A DNA stretch of 64,000 bases, taken from assembly GCA_024349245.1 (NCBI GenBank), contig JALDNG010000022.1, positions 10,976,501 to 11,040,500 on the forward strand, written 5' to 3'. Shown here one piece after another: positions 1 to 13,500 of this stretch; position 1 is the first letter of the stretch, and each line of letters opens with the position of its first letter. The stretch is from Neodontobutis hainanensis (Eukaryota; Chordata; Actinopteri; Gobiiformes; Odontobutidae). A program made the position numbers and the translations under genes. The notes beneath the pieces were generated by a model. It worked only from the letters and a program-made list of their open reading frames with translations. It was not told the DNA's origin and made no database searches.

Positions 1-855
1 CAAAACATGTTGTGAGCTCAGCCAATTAGAGGCTGTTTTCCTGTCTTGTGGCTATGTCTTTGACTCTGTTGTCAAAGCTGTAGTTGCATAGTGCTACAGA
101 CCTACATCTGGCAGTCCTGACAGGTAAAAAAAAAAGAATAAAGCACTATTCACCATCAGCACTAATGGGAATAAATAGCTTACCTGAGCCAACTAAGAGC
201 TAACCACATCCTGCTAAGAGCACCCAAAGGTTCCCCGTCAATCTTAAGCCTTAAAGGGAATTTTCAGCAAAGAAAAGAATGTCTCAAAGAAAAGTAAAAT
301 GTTTACGTTATGAAAATAACTTTCTTTGCTATGTGTGCAGAAATGGAGAGAAGAGAAGCTCCTTGTACGTGAAAGTACTCAGCTGGGGGTTGCCCAGAGA
401 CGTGCCTGACAGTGTGAGAGCAGGCTTCACAGCTGTGGATATGAGCCAGTTTTTCCTGGCATGACTTCTAGTTGTTTGGTAATACTGGGCAACAATCATT
501 CTTATTACCAAAGTGAGATTAGCATGAGTACCAGTGTTAATTAACATCACATGCAGGGAAACACAGTCATTTGGTTTGGCCCGCGCCATGCCAAGGTGAT
601 GACAATGTAGAACATCTTGCAGTATTTTGTGGTATGGGAAAACTTTCTGAAAACAATTCCTTTCATGACCCAAACTAAATGATTAGTTTCTGACTTTAGA
701 AAAAATACCCCAAAGAAATGCCGCAAACAAAAGAAGTGGCTGAAATAAAAATATTGTTTGCTTCTTATTTATCTGTTAACTTATATTATTTACATTGCAT
801 ATTATTTAATACCAATATTTCCCCAAAATGAACAAAATATCACTTTAATGTGATG
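1..855. other. Anonymous AT-rich non-coding tract
   Basis: No recognisable gene or repeat. A short A-tract lies near 127-136. Overlapping 61- and 114-codon frames on opposite strands (279-464 plus, 329-673 minus) show no domain, low-complexity pattern or transposon similarity that I recognise, and they are of the size expected by chance. Nothing here suggests a promoter or RNA gene. Confidence 0.6.
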
Positions 856-1000
856 ACTTGCTTTCTGTGTGGACTTTACATGTACTCCCTGTGTCTGCAA
901 GATGCCCCCCTCCCCCACATGGGGCCAGATTGTCAATGTAGATAAGAATTAGTTCTACCTGGTTAAATAAAGAATAAATAACTAAAATAAAATGTCTCTG
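856..1000 (+). repeat. L2-clade LINE 3' tail or SINE partner, degraded
   Basis: The stretch ends with a block resembling the 3' tail of teleost L2-type LINEs and the SINEs that borrow it: a segment like 'attgtcaatgtagataagaa', then 'acctggttaaataaag', then a TAAA-rich run to about 995. The preceding bases (about 856-900, 'ctttctgtgtggac...') resemble the body of the common percomorph SINE also found at 7.3 and 38.6 kb in this window. The whole may therefore be a composite or two abutting fragments. The A-rich side is on the plus strand, so the element reads left to right. No coding sequence is retained. The family name rests on remembered consensus sequence and was not searched. Confidence 0.5.
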
Positions 1001-4000
1001 AAGTTTCTCAGTCCTCCAGGATGTATTCAAGTAACAGTTTCAGAGGACATCCGGACGTAGGTTTGAAAGTAAAGATGTTTTGTCTCTCATTCAAGGGATT
1101 TGAATTGACAAAGCCCCTTAAAATATACACATAAGCAACACAATGTGTACACACAAAGTGCAATTTCTTATGTCTTTTAAAGATTTACATTCATACATTG
1201 AGTATAAAAGAAAAAAAACTCACAAATTCAAGTATTGCATCATATTTTTTTCTCTCAATAAAACCATTTTAGTGCCAAAGTTTTCTAACCAAAGTTTTCT
1301 ACCAGAGATAGTAGCACAGTGGGTCTGATTTACCTAATTATGTTGAGAAAGGGTGGAAAGTGAGTTGGCGTATGGGGATTTCTATCAAACGCAGCCTACA
1401 CCCCAGCCTCCAGCCTTTCCCTGTATGTTCTGCATTAGCTTTAATAATGAGCTCCAAATGTGAGAGACGAAGTACAGAGCGGACAGCTGCGCGAGAAAAA
1501 CACTGAATAAAGAACAATAAACTAATGATAAGAAATAGTGGAAGAAATACATCTGAGTGTGTTTCACAGAAGTAGGTGTCAAAGGCATATATTTTTGGCA
1601 GAGGGTGAAGGGGTAAGGGAGAAGTAACATGAGTGGACGGAGAGAAACTTTAAAGGGAAATGCTTGACAGAAGAGAGGGGGAGCTGAAGGACTATGGCTG
1701 AGGTAAATTTTCACACAGGGAAAATGTTATAGCTCACTTTTAATTACCTGTTCTTTCTCTGATCAGCTGGGATTTTGTTTACATGTGAAGAAAAACCAAT
1801 GCAAATCCTGCAAAGCATTTGTGTCTTTGCACACTGTAGTTTGATTCTGGTCACAAAGGCCAGGGAAAATCACAGCTCCTCCGTGTAGGAGAGTGGAGTA
1901 GTTATGTGAGAGACTAATGTGCGCTGAGAATAGTTTTTCACATAAAATAGGTGTATTAGCCTATCTTTATAAAAAGGCCACATCACATTCAGATAACAAA
2001 TATTCAAATAATGATATAGTCGTAATATCTTGAAATGTCTTCTACAATAATCTCAAGGTAGTTAATCTTCAAAATAATTAAAGAATTTGGTTAGAATCCT
2101 ACAGTGTTTTGGGGGAAATAGTGAAACTTGCTGCCCTAAAAGAGTAATGAGTTGAAGGAAGTGTCACTGGCTAAGTGAGATATAGGAGAAAACATTTAGA
2201 CTGGAAGAAACCCATGAAAATAGTCCCAGATTGCAGTATCAGTTAATAAAAGGAATTACAAAAATACCACAAAGCCAAAGCCAAAATAAAGACAAAATCT
2301 GCCCAGTGCAGTACCACAAAACTGTAGCTTGTGGTCAAGAGACTCTGGGAAATCCAAACTAATTTTGCAAAAGGAGAAAGTGGAAAAAAAACTCAGACAA
2401 ATTGATGAAATGTACTAGTTTGGTTTTTGAGGATATAGTTGTTATGACAGGTGAACAGTTGATTATAACATAGGCAGATGACTGGATGGCTCTGTAAGAG
2501 AGACATTAAAAATGGTGGATGATACTTTTCAGTGAAAAGTATTGTAGGTGTAGAAAAAGTAAGCCCTATTTGAAATCTTACTGAGCATATTTAACTTAAA
2601 CCTCGTGTATGCTGTGCACTTGTGGTTATAAATAGGCTCTCTAACCATTTGCACATGGTTTTCATTAGATAGCATAATACATAATTATAGAGGAGACCAT
2701 ACTAGGCTCATAGTTCACATAAATGCACTTTATCTACATAATTTGCTTAGCTTCACAAACACGTTGTCGGATTATTACACAAGTCTCAAACTAATTATTT
2801 AGGTATCATAGTGATTCTTCACAGTGCAATTCATTTACAAAGTTTGATCCTTCTTGAATGAAACCCAGCACTATGTCTCTAGTTCTATCCTTTGCTGAAT
2901 CTGTGAAAGATATAAATGAGTGCAGTGTTTAGTTTTTCATAAGCAGTCTCTCTCTTATCATGTCCTTTTTCCTGGAAGACTGAGATACATTGTTAATGAT
3001 GGATTGCAGTGTCACTTTAAGAGCAACTGGGCCATCCAACTCTATTTTCACGTGTGCTCAAGAGTAATAATAACTTGACACTGCTGTGCAAGAGTTCATG
3101 CTATTGTTATAAATATTATTCATCTACGCCACATTAAATCATTAGGTAGGTTCTGGCTAATGCTAACTATTCACGTGGAGTGCATGATGGACATAAGCAA
3201 ACGTCAGTGTCTTGTGAAAGTGATCTTTTAGGTGTTGAGTTTATGCAGTAGAGTCTGGATCAGTTAGTGCTAATCCTAATGAGAGCCATTGGTACTTTTC
3301 TCCCACTGGCCTCTGACCTTTCTCAAGCTCACTGGTCTCAAAACTATTGCTTGTAAAGAGCTGAGAAGCTAAAAGTGGGCTAGTAATAGAGACCTCAGCT
3401 TGATATTTCCTGGAGTTTGTAAAGTTTTTTTTTTTTTTTTCAGCACAAAACTGTATCTCACGGATCCCTTAAAGATAAGTAGCCAGTCGTTACCAAAGAA
3501 GCTGCTAGGTCCTAAGAGAAACAGTGTAGGCCTAAAAGGAATATGCATTACTTTATTAGTCACATCTGCGTTCTAAAGTAATCTTTAGTAATCTTTTAAA
3601 ATGTTTTAAATTTGTTACTCTAGGAGTGAGCACCGGGAAACAGTATCCCAGTGGGTCCCACCACAAAGAGCTGGAAATGTTTTCAGAGGGGCTTCAGAAG
3701 GGCATGAGAAGGGGACAGGAACACAATTGAGTGGCAAGCATAGCTCAATAGTTTGCAAACGGCCCATAGGTTTTAAATGAAGTCCCTCTCTGACACTTTA
3801 GAGGCAGTCTGGCCCAGTTGTGTGAGATGAGATCCTGTCTGGTGTGGGAGTGGACAGGAAGGGGAGGTTGGTATGTTTTTTGGGGGGTGGGTTAGGCGGA
3901 GTGGCTGATGATGGGACACCCACCTCACAACTCCCACCCTTGACCCTTCCTCTGTGCCTTACATAGGAAGGGAAAGTCAAAAGTGGTTGTGGAAGAATTC

Positions 4001-7000
4001 AGGAACAGGGGGTTAGAAAATCACATAGGACAACGTCTCTATTTAGCGCAGCCCCAACACACAGCTGCTTCTAAATGTTTCCCAGAGAAAGCCCTGGGGA
4101 TGTTGCCCCGTGTGCCCCCGACAAGCATGGACTCTCCCACTACTGCACCACCCCCTACTAATTCTATTCCCACTATAACATCATCCTAAAACATGTCACT
4201 GGTAGATCTTTCCACACACTGCCACATATGGACACAATCCAATCCAACACTGTCCTTACATTCATCTTTATTTACTCCAGGGTTTCTTTCTCTTTATTTC
4301 CCTCAAACCTGTCCATCACTTTGTGAATTCGAATTATCTTCCTGACCAGGACCACCCCTGTTCTCCTCCTCAGCCTTAAAGTCTTGTATAAATATACCAA
4401 CACTGATTTAATGACGACAGACTACGGGGATCTTTTTCTCCTTCTTCAATGGATCCAACACTTATGGACTACTCAGACATTATGAAGATAAATTAAGAAT
4501 ATGTATAAGTATACAATTATTGTGTTTAGTATCTATTTTGTTACCATGTTTATTTTTGAAGCTTTTTCCAAAGACAAAAAGTGATGTTGATTAATGTCAG
4601 ACACCTTTAACTCTTTTCCAACATCTGTTTGTTTTTAGGTCTAGTTTATGATTCGAGGAAGATGAAAGTCCTCTAACATAAATCGGGACTTTAATAAAGA
4701 TGGATGCTTGTTTTTGTATCTGTCAGCACTGATGATTTTTTTCTTTTCCCTTTAAGAATACATACAATGTATATTTCATCACATCTCTGAGACAAACACT
4801 CTAAAATATAGCAAAATCCCAGAAGCACTTCAAACTGTTTACGCACCTTAATCATCACCCCCTGATGTGACATGTAAAGCTTGTGTTGCTAGGCCTGAGC
4901 TGTATTATTATTTCATGGTCAGCGTAAAGAGCAGGCTCCATAGAAAGAGGCTTCATTCTCCAGCAAGTGTAATCCCACCTTTTTTTGAATGTTTTTGAAA
5001 GCCTCATCAACGTCATAACAGTCTACTGAGACCATACCCTACACAATAAATCTATTATTCGCTGTAGACTGCATTTGCAATTCTATTTTTATTTTGAATC
5101 TTAAATGTAATCAAGATCTCTAAAAGTTGGAGCCAAATTCCTAAGGTTAAAGTTGACATTTTAAATCCCAAACATGCTCAAGGTTCACAATGCTAAACAG
5201 ATGTTTGAGTTCAGTCCTGAAAATATGAAAATAAATCTGCCCTATAATAAAATGTGGGCTAAATTTTCACAAAGGTGTTGACCCAATTTTTACAGCTCAC
5301 ATAAAACATCATAATTACGTTGAAGTAGGCTAATGCTCTGTGTACACACATTCAGAAATACTTAAGGAATTTTCCTTTTCCGACTCCCACCTCCTGTTCT
5401 CAGGTTCAAGTGTAGCTTGTGCATAATTTAACTCCCCAAACCACATATCAATACGGTAACTGCATGTTTATGTCAGAAGCAATTAGCCTTGAAAATGTCT
5501 GGGGGTGACTGGTGACAGAGGCAGAGAAATGTAATTGAAGTGCTGCGAAAGGTGATTTATGTCGGTCAAACGGTGCCTCAGCCCATGTAGGAAGTAAATG
5601 CTGTTTGTAGGTCAGTGAGCCACGGGGCCACAGTTAGATTTACCTTGTGGAGGGGGTCGCTCTGTGTGAACATATAGGAGACGAAGTAAGGGAAGGCCAA
5701 TTAAATCATAATCACCATCACAACACCCCTGATGGTAGCAGTTAACGACAACTTGTGGGAACTGAGATGCTTTTAAGAGCTTAGCTGGTGGTCCTTAAAT
5801 ATTACAAATGAAAGTCTGAATTGCATGTATGGTCTACGTTTTGGATTACTATAGGTCAAGGAGTGCTGTTTTCAAATGTATTCAATTAAGTATTAGTGTA
5901 ATAAATGAGGTTATGGTAACAGAATACTTTAAGCAAACATGACAAAATGGTAAAAGTTGGACGGGTTGGATATTTATAAGAAAGATCATGTGGTAAAGCA
6001 ATCAAGGGACACACAGTTATAATGTCTCAACATATAATTTTTCTTCAGTTTTAACCTCATTACGAGCATTTTTTTGTGCTGTCTCAGACCATTTAGGGGC
6101 AGACCTGATGTTGTAGACACACATCGTCAAAGTCAGCGGTGAGTGGTGATGCTTTCCAGATTCTGACTGACTGCTGAAACGCAAGAGCCTGTCTCTGTCA
6201 CGCGCGTACACTCATTTTTACACACATTCTCCAGCCCACACACCCAGAAACCAGAGACCATTTATGCCAACAGCAGTGGAAATATGGAGCACATTTTTTG
6301 AAAAGCACTTTAACATGTATTTCATGTTAGCATTCAAGATAAGACATATCAACAGTTGTTTCGTTTATCAGTGAGTGATAGAATCAGCCTTTAATCGAGT
6401 CAAGGCCAGAAATATTGCTTGAAAGAGCAGTGTGCCAAAGGCTGGTTGGGGGAACTGTGTGTGAATACAATTATTTAGCTATTATTGTTGAGGCAAGATA
6501 GTCCTGCCCTTTCACTTTGGTAATTGAATCTAAGGGAGTAGCTAATTGGTTTTCAAATGAAGCATTAACAAAACCGATGAGTTGCAATAACAAAAAAGTC
6601 TGCACAATTCCTGGGAATGGAGATGGTGTGATTAAAGCAAGATTGAAAGAACTGCCACATTGCTTTGTAATGAAAATGAAATGGACAATAAGCAAATACA
6701 GTATACACACTGTTGATGGCACTGAAATTGTTCTGGCTTACCTGGCTTACTTTAATGCAAATCAGATACAAGGAAAACAGTATAAATCCTTGCATTATAC
6801 AGCGCATTAGAAGTCCATCTGTCCAGCAGTCATAATTCCTGCAGCCATTGTACGCTGCCCTTCACTAATCAACTATGTGTGTGGATGGCCAGGCGTTTGA
6901 TCCCCACACAAGCGTTTACAAAGCCAGCAGCGTGTGTGGGCCACAGCTTGGTTATTCATGGGCACACACACAACACACACGTTTGCACACATTCACACAT

Positions 7001-7301
7001 ATCAACAATAGGCCGACTCTGTGGCCACCAGGGCACCTTCTCACAGCACATGCTCTTGGGATCCAAGACTGGTAGCTCAATCAAGGAGCTGTCGCATTTT
7101 AAAAGAAAAGTCAAGTTTCCCAGTAAGTGTGTCTGGCAAGAGAGGTACATACTCTATATTTATCATTTGACGTCAGCGGGTGAAGCCACTTTAAAGTAAG
7201 TAGGCTTTTGTAACCATAGATCAACACAAGTGGACATTTTAATTTTTCTACGATTAACTAGCCTTTAACCAGCTTTTTTAACTTTATCATTATTTTTTTT
7301 A
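1001..7301. other. Anonymous non-coding tract, no gene seen
   Basis: About 6.3 kb without a supportable gene. It contains a T homopolymer at 3425-3440 and a locally C-rich patch around 4030-4190. There are short CA-rich runs near 6960-7000. Reading frames of 60-109 codons occur on both strands (for example 1385-1714 minus and 6879-7199 plus), but they overlap each other and show no recognisable domain. I could not find transposon ends or tRNA-like folds here. Confidence 0.55.
3425..3440. repeat. T16 homopolymer
   Basis: An uninterrupted run of about sixteen T bases. Read on the minus strand it is a poly(A) stretch, but no retrotransposon body or target-site duplication was recognised next to it, so I treat it as a simple repeat. 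Confidence 0.85.
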
Positions 7302-7562
7302 GGTGTGCACGTGGCAGAGTAGTCAACACTCCTGCCCTACAGCAAGAAGGTCGTCAGTTCAATCCCCGGCCGACTCAAACATTCTCGGCCGACTCCGGTC
7401 TTTCTGTGAGAAGTCTGCTCTGGCTTCCTCCCACCGTCCAAATACATGCATGTATAGGTTAATTGGCAGATCTTAAGTGTCCCTAGTGAATGAATGTGAG
7501 AGTGAATGGTTGTCTGTCACTGTCTGTCTCTAAATGTCAGCCCTGCAAATAACTAGAGCCTA
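7302..7562 (+). mobile_element. tRNA-derived SINE, 3'-truncated copy with internal deletion
   Basis: The 5' end looks tRNA-derived. An A-box-like TGGCAGAGTAG is at 7312-7322 and a B-box-like GTTCAATCC at about 7357-7365, spaced as in an RNA polymerase III internal promoter. The body that follows ('ccggtctttctgtgag', 'cttcctcccaccgtccaaa', 'tgtctctaaatgtcagccctg') matches the minus-strand element at 38593-38950 nearly base for base. Relative to that copy, this one lacks about 45 bp between 'aagtctgc' and 'ctctggcttcc', and it ends early, around 7562, without the final third. It keeps a block ('taagtgtccctagtgaatga', about 7475-7494) that the other copy has lost. No clear target-site duplication was found because the 3' end is missing. 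It is presumably inactive. Confidence 0.85.
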
Positions 7563-10500
7563 GTGCTTACATTATGAAATACAATGTGAGAAGAATTCCA
7601 TGTGGCTTTTATCTTTGCATTAATGCTAAGAAAAAAACCTAAAACAAATCTAAAAAACAAAAATCATGATATAACTAGCCAAATATAACTACAATCTTTT
7701 TTCCCAAGCTCTATCTGAAAGTCTGCACCATCTTGCAAATGGGACTTTTTTTGAACATATGCTCACTTAGTCCAGATGCATCAGAGATTTTATCGGCTAT
7801 CTGAGACAGAGAGAATCTTTGGGATGGGGGGATTGCAAGAAACATGTGGTGGCTGTAATGGTGGCTTTTTCATCTTTATGAGTGGTGTTAGTCATAGAGT
7901 ATCAGTAAGATCAGACGGGACACCCATCTAAACCAGGAATGATAACAAGGCAACCACTTACATCAAAGTATCTTTTTCTATTTTATTAGTTTAAACTCAT
8001 ACATGTCCATGTAAGGGCATATATTTGTTTTCTCAGGTCATAATGCTACATTTAATTTGCCATGTGGTAAACAAACATAATCTTGTCAGACACACATTTC
8101 CTTGTCGGCACCCATTCTCTTCTTCAGTTATGCTTTTTTCAAGAAACTGAGCTGGCTGATGAAAGCCTGTGGCACCTGTTGCTGGCTTAAGGTTCCGTTG
8201 GGGCCTGCTGGAGTAGCTGTCAAGAGACTCCTTTGGGACGCTGAGGGATCGGGTGGGAGAGCAACAGTCCAGTAAGTGTGACTGGCTGGAGACTAGGGGC
8301 TGCACCTGTAGCCATCAGCCGTGCTCTGCACCCAGGTCCATCCATTCATCTGGAAAGAAAAGAGAAAAAAGCCATTTCTTGCTTGACTCGACAGGCCATC
8401 CTGCCATGGTGCCTGAGCCTTCACTTCGCCTTTTGACAGTTGTCACGACCCAGCACCACGCTGTCGTTTCCCTGCACCTGTGACTGACCACACTAAGCAG
8501 CTCCCTCTGGTTTCAATAAAACATGAGCTGTGCCCGAGCTCAAAGATGTAGCCTATGGACACTAGATGAATTGTTAAAACATTATAAATCTATTATAAAT
8601 GTATTAAATTGATGGCAAAGGCTGATAGCAATATGTGGCATAACACACTAGTGTATGTAGGGGGCACACACTACAATGCATACAACCGTGCCACTCGCCA
8701 GGAAGCCATGGGTTGCCACGGTATGAATTGCCTAGTGTGAATGCATTCTTAGATCTGACTCAACAACAACACAACATTATGTGTGGCATACATACTTAGG
8801 CTGTGATTGAAATATACCATGGCCTGATCGATTGAACTGTGTGTGAGTTTACTTATTTTGCAAGTAATAACATTTTAAAATAATTTATTTGGCCAGATGT
8901 TAATTGTAAGTGCTGCATGATCTCATGAGCCATTGCATGCACTTCATGAATGATCAGGAGAAAGTAGTCAATGCAATGTGTTTATCTTCAGAACCTATTG
9001 TAAAAAATAATCCTTAACATGGTTAAAGCAGCTATAGCGAAACAGTCCTTCTCTTATCCAATGTTTTATTGTACAACCTCCTTTGGTCTGCTATTGCATG
9101 CATGCCAATAGTTTCTCTGGGCTTATTTTACTCTCCCCACACAGCACATCTACCACATCCCAGCTGTGCCTATTTGTCTCCCCTTGAGTGGATGACCCCA
9201 AAACCTTACAGAAGCCATGGGAAAATCCCTTGAAGAAAATTACAACATGCTAATTTGTAAGAAGCAGAATGTCTAACATCCAGAATATGTGCACAACATT
9301 TTTATGGGTAATCATTTTGAAGCACAGTGGATGGCTGACAACGAGCATGTAGAATTGTACATTATACAAGTGAGCTTGTGCGAAATGCAGCCAAACGATC
9401 TGGCAGCTTTTCCACAGAAATATCATTCAAAGTTCTTATGATATGATGACAAGTCCAGCTAGAGCAACAGTGGAGATAATTTGGGGATGAAATATTGTAC
9501 AGCCTATTGACAGTTGGAATGTGCCTTTGCAGTCAGCAATTGTTTACATTATGGGTCAAATATTTCAGATTAAAACATTTTCTGTTCCATAACGTTATAA
9601 AGACATTAAAAAATAACATTATTATTTTTTATCCATACTACAATTTGTTTGTCAACAAAATGTTAATATTTTTTGTAAAAACATTCATATCCAAACAGAA
9701 TTAATGACGTTCACAGGGCTGCTGTAGTACCTTCAACGCAAATTTCTCTAAATGCCCTGTCTGTTTGCTGTAATCCTTCTCCAGGCCTCGTTTGACAGAC
9801 ACCACAGAGAGGACAGTTACTCCTGCGGCGTTAGAGAGGAACAACATCCCATTGACACTGCCCAATAGCACTGTCAAACATATTGGCTTTTGAAGAATCC
9901 TTTTTCATCATTCTCTGCTCTGTACAATGGCGCATTTACAAAAACTGACACACTTTCATTTCACATTACATTTAATTATTTCATGTTTTCTACAAACTTT
10001 AATTGCATATTGTACTACACTTTAACTTACACCTTATGTCCAGGCTTTTGCTGTGATTGTAAGTAATTCAAAAGTGTGCTTTTTCTTGAGATAGGGTTGC
10101 CATTCTGACCATTTGGATGATTAAAGCTAATAGTTTGTCAAAGTGCCACCATTGTCAATTGTTGCAGTCATGAACAGTTTCACATTTCCCTCAGTGCAGC
10201 CTTTTGCCACTATATAATTCAAGGCCTGACATAGCGTGGATTATTCCCCTGCAGTCTGAAACAACACCTGCTAGACTAGACATAGTTTGCAACATGAATA
10301 TAACCCACGTGCACTTTGTGACCCTTAAATAGTTGCTATGTCAATCACAATTTTGACCTAACGCACCTTGCAGACATGAGTCTCGTTCAGCTGGAAGAAA
10401 AAATCCCGGTGGAGAAACCGTATTCCTTCTTTGGACAGACTTCAGGTTGTGGATTATTCCAAAACTTATGATCAAATTTTAAAATAGAAAAGCAGGTAAT

Positions 10501-13500
10501 ATTATTAATACCTTTAAACCTGGAGGCCGCTAATGCAGAATTGGATGCTTCTTAAAGTAAAAAGCACAGGCCAAGTCTCACCACTGCACATTTGGTAAGT
10601 AAGGCAGTTCTCAGGTTTCAGCTGTCCTCAACCTTCAGAGGGGCGAACGTGAGGGGAAGGCCGCCTCACACACACACACAATCCACATCAAAGTCTGGAG
10701 GCTAATCTGCTTTCAAAGATGCTAGGTTTAACCCTCGTCAACCCTACTGAACCACCAGAGCTGCTAACCTTACCACCCAGAGTGTTACGTCTGAACCTTT
10801 CACTGTGAATGCACTTATTTCACTCTTACATGTAAAAATATCCATGGGGCAGTTTTATTGTGTTTGCTGTTAGCAGCTGTGTCGGTGGTCAAGCAACATG
10901 TTGACAGCTGAGGGCCTCTTGTTTATATAAAACCATCCCTCAACTCTTTTACAGTTTAGTTATATCTCTATGAATATGGTTTAAAAAACACACTCCAGAA
11001 GGTGACTTGCATGTTCAATTTGAGCATTTTTTTATACTCAAACCTCATTGTGCACATGCACGCAAGGCCAGACAGGTCATCTGGCCTTTCTCATAGCCAA
11101 CACTTCATGAGTGATAGCCTCCTCCCCACTTTAATTCCACAAGCTCATAACTTTTTAATGGCAAGGACTGGCTCTAAAAAAAAAATAAAAAAAAAACATG
11201 TTGAGCGGCAATGGTAAAGTATTAAACTCATAATTGTTTAATTTTAATCCATTTTTGGTAAAATTCATGCATGTCAAAAGGTCTTTTGTTGTATTGACAT
11301 GAAATATTAAGTTTCAATGTTTCTTTGGTCTTGTTGAATAAAAAAAACAATTCTGAAAGCCTCAAATGAGTGAATGATGACCTTGAATCTACCAAATTCA
11401 TGTAATTCTCTACAAATGTTACAAAGGAAGCTCCATCTCAAAGTCAGATTCCGTCAAACAAGACATTTTTTTTTACAGATTCCATGGACTGTGCTCCACT
11501 TCAAATCTTTTTTACTAACCTTGTCACTCATAGAATTTCAAATGAATAACAGTATTCATTTTACTGGTAATATCTATCCAAGGCTGCAAAGTTAATAGAC
11601 AATAAAAGCCTACACTTTGTTTGCTGCCTGTTGGTTGGGCCGCTTTAAAGTAGCTCATAATTGTAGTATTACTTTTACATGTTTGGAACAAGATTGGGTT
11701 CCGTGTGTATGTTCTTGTACCCACAGGAATCTGGCTTATGCGTTCTGTCAAAGGCTCACTCTTGATGCAACCACTTGTCAAAATTATTCGCCACAGTACG
11801 TATGCTTGCTAAAGAATACCTTAATTGCAGCTGACATTTTAAATGGCATTTGGTAAATACATAATATTAATACACTCCTACTTTGCTGCAGTCTGTAATT
11901 CCAGATGATGTAAAACATATCATAGGAAAAAAATCACTTAATGGTTTCTTTATGGCATATCCTAACTGCCTCATTTAAAAAGCTTTTAACTCAATAGCTG
12001 GCCTCCCGTGTATCCTCACAGCACACACAAGAAACACACTTCTCAATATTCAAGCACTGAAACAGTCCAGCAAAATACATTTCAGTTTCTGCTTTGATTT
12101 TTCTGTAACAACATATAGCATTAATACAGTTTATTGTAAACTATAGAACAAACACAATTCATAGTATATTGCCAGACAGACACCTAAGAGCATATAAATT
12201 ACAATTTCTGAAGGAAAGACCAAAACAGATGCAAAAGGATATGGATGCTAGACTTTGGTTTTGTTTATTCAAATAATTAATAATGTACCGGTTTGGAAAC
12301 ATAAGATAAGGAGAGTGAAATATTTACAGCATTCTGAGAATACAAGGTAAGTTAAGGTAACACAGGGTGGACAAGGTGTTGGACTGCAATTAACCTACGA
12401 TTGACCGAACAGTGTCAGGCTTGGCTATGTGAGCGCTCTCAGCTGAAGCCAGTCGTTTACAGGCTAATTAGCACCGTGTTGTGCTGGGGTGCGAAGGGGC
12501 TCCTATGCGACTGCGCACATCCACTCTGCTCATTTGTGGTGAGGCATAACAGTGTGAAACCTGAGGAGTTGACGAGTAGATGCAGTATTATAGAGAAAGA
12601 AAACAACACATTAAGGGTGAGAGCAGCAGTGGGAAAATATGAGAGAGAAAGAAATGAGACAGTGGAAATCAAAGAGGGAAGAATTCAGGAAAAGGAAGTA
12701 AGGTAGACAGACAGAAAGAGGCCAATGGATTGTGGGTCTGTGAAGGTTAATTTACTTCTCTTCTCTGTTGTGTCTGTCAAGTGGTACAGCTTCAACAAAT
12801 AAGCACATCCTTTGAGATCCTGCTGCAAAGAAAACAACTTCTACTGCAGATGTTTTTTTTCCTTTGTCTGAAAATAAACAAAAACAAGGAAGTAAACCAC
12901 CATCACATCGGACTTCACATTCACACAAAACAGTGCATTCCAGCTCACAGTGTGTAAAGCACAATTGTGCTGTTTGTCTTTTATCCAGAAAGACTTTGTC
13001 TGCTCACTGCTAAAGATTCATTGTTTGGTTAGGCATGACTAAAGCTTAATGTTATGTTGCTTAAAAAGCACTCAATTATGGTTGTACTATGGCACAGTAT
13101 TGGTTATAATTCAAAAAACACACAAAGACTTCTTTTGAGACATGACTATCTAGTCACAGACTGTTGTTCCTGTCTGTGTTTTGTGTATCCTGGAGAAAAA
13201 TATTTATTGCATAACATTAATCAAGATCCGTTCAGATGATATTAGAGACATCATAGATTGACAGTAGTGGGCAAAAATATTTATAGAATAAACTGTAATT
13301 GTGTTTTTAATTGATCTGGGTTAATAGTGCAGACATACAGTACATATTAGATACATTTTGAAGGCCTCAAAGATTGCGTGGTGTTTTTATGATCTGTTCA
13401 TGGTCTGCATGCACAATGAACTGGTAACAGCACAGGTTCACATCCTCTTTAAGCTTTAATCTCTTTTACAACCTTAGAGCAATCTCACGCACAGCACATT

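Noticed and set aside
8644..8760. Inverted CACACTAG...CTAGTGTG pair suggesting a small element
   Set aside because: The arms are only 8 bp, with no target duplication and no second copy in the window.
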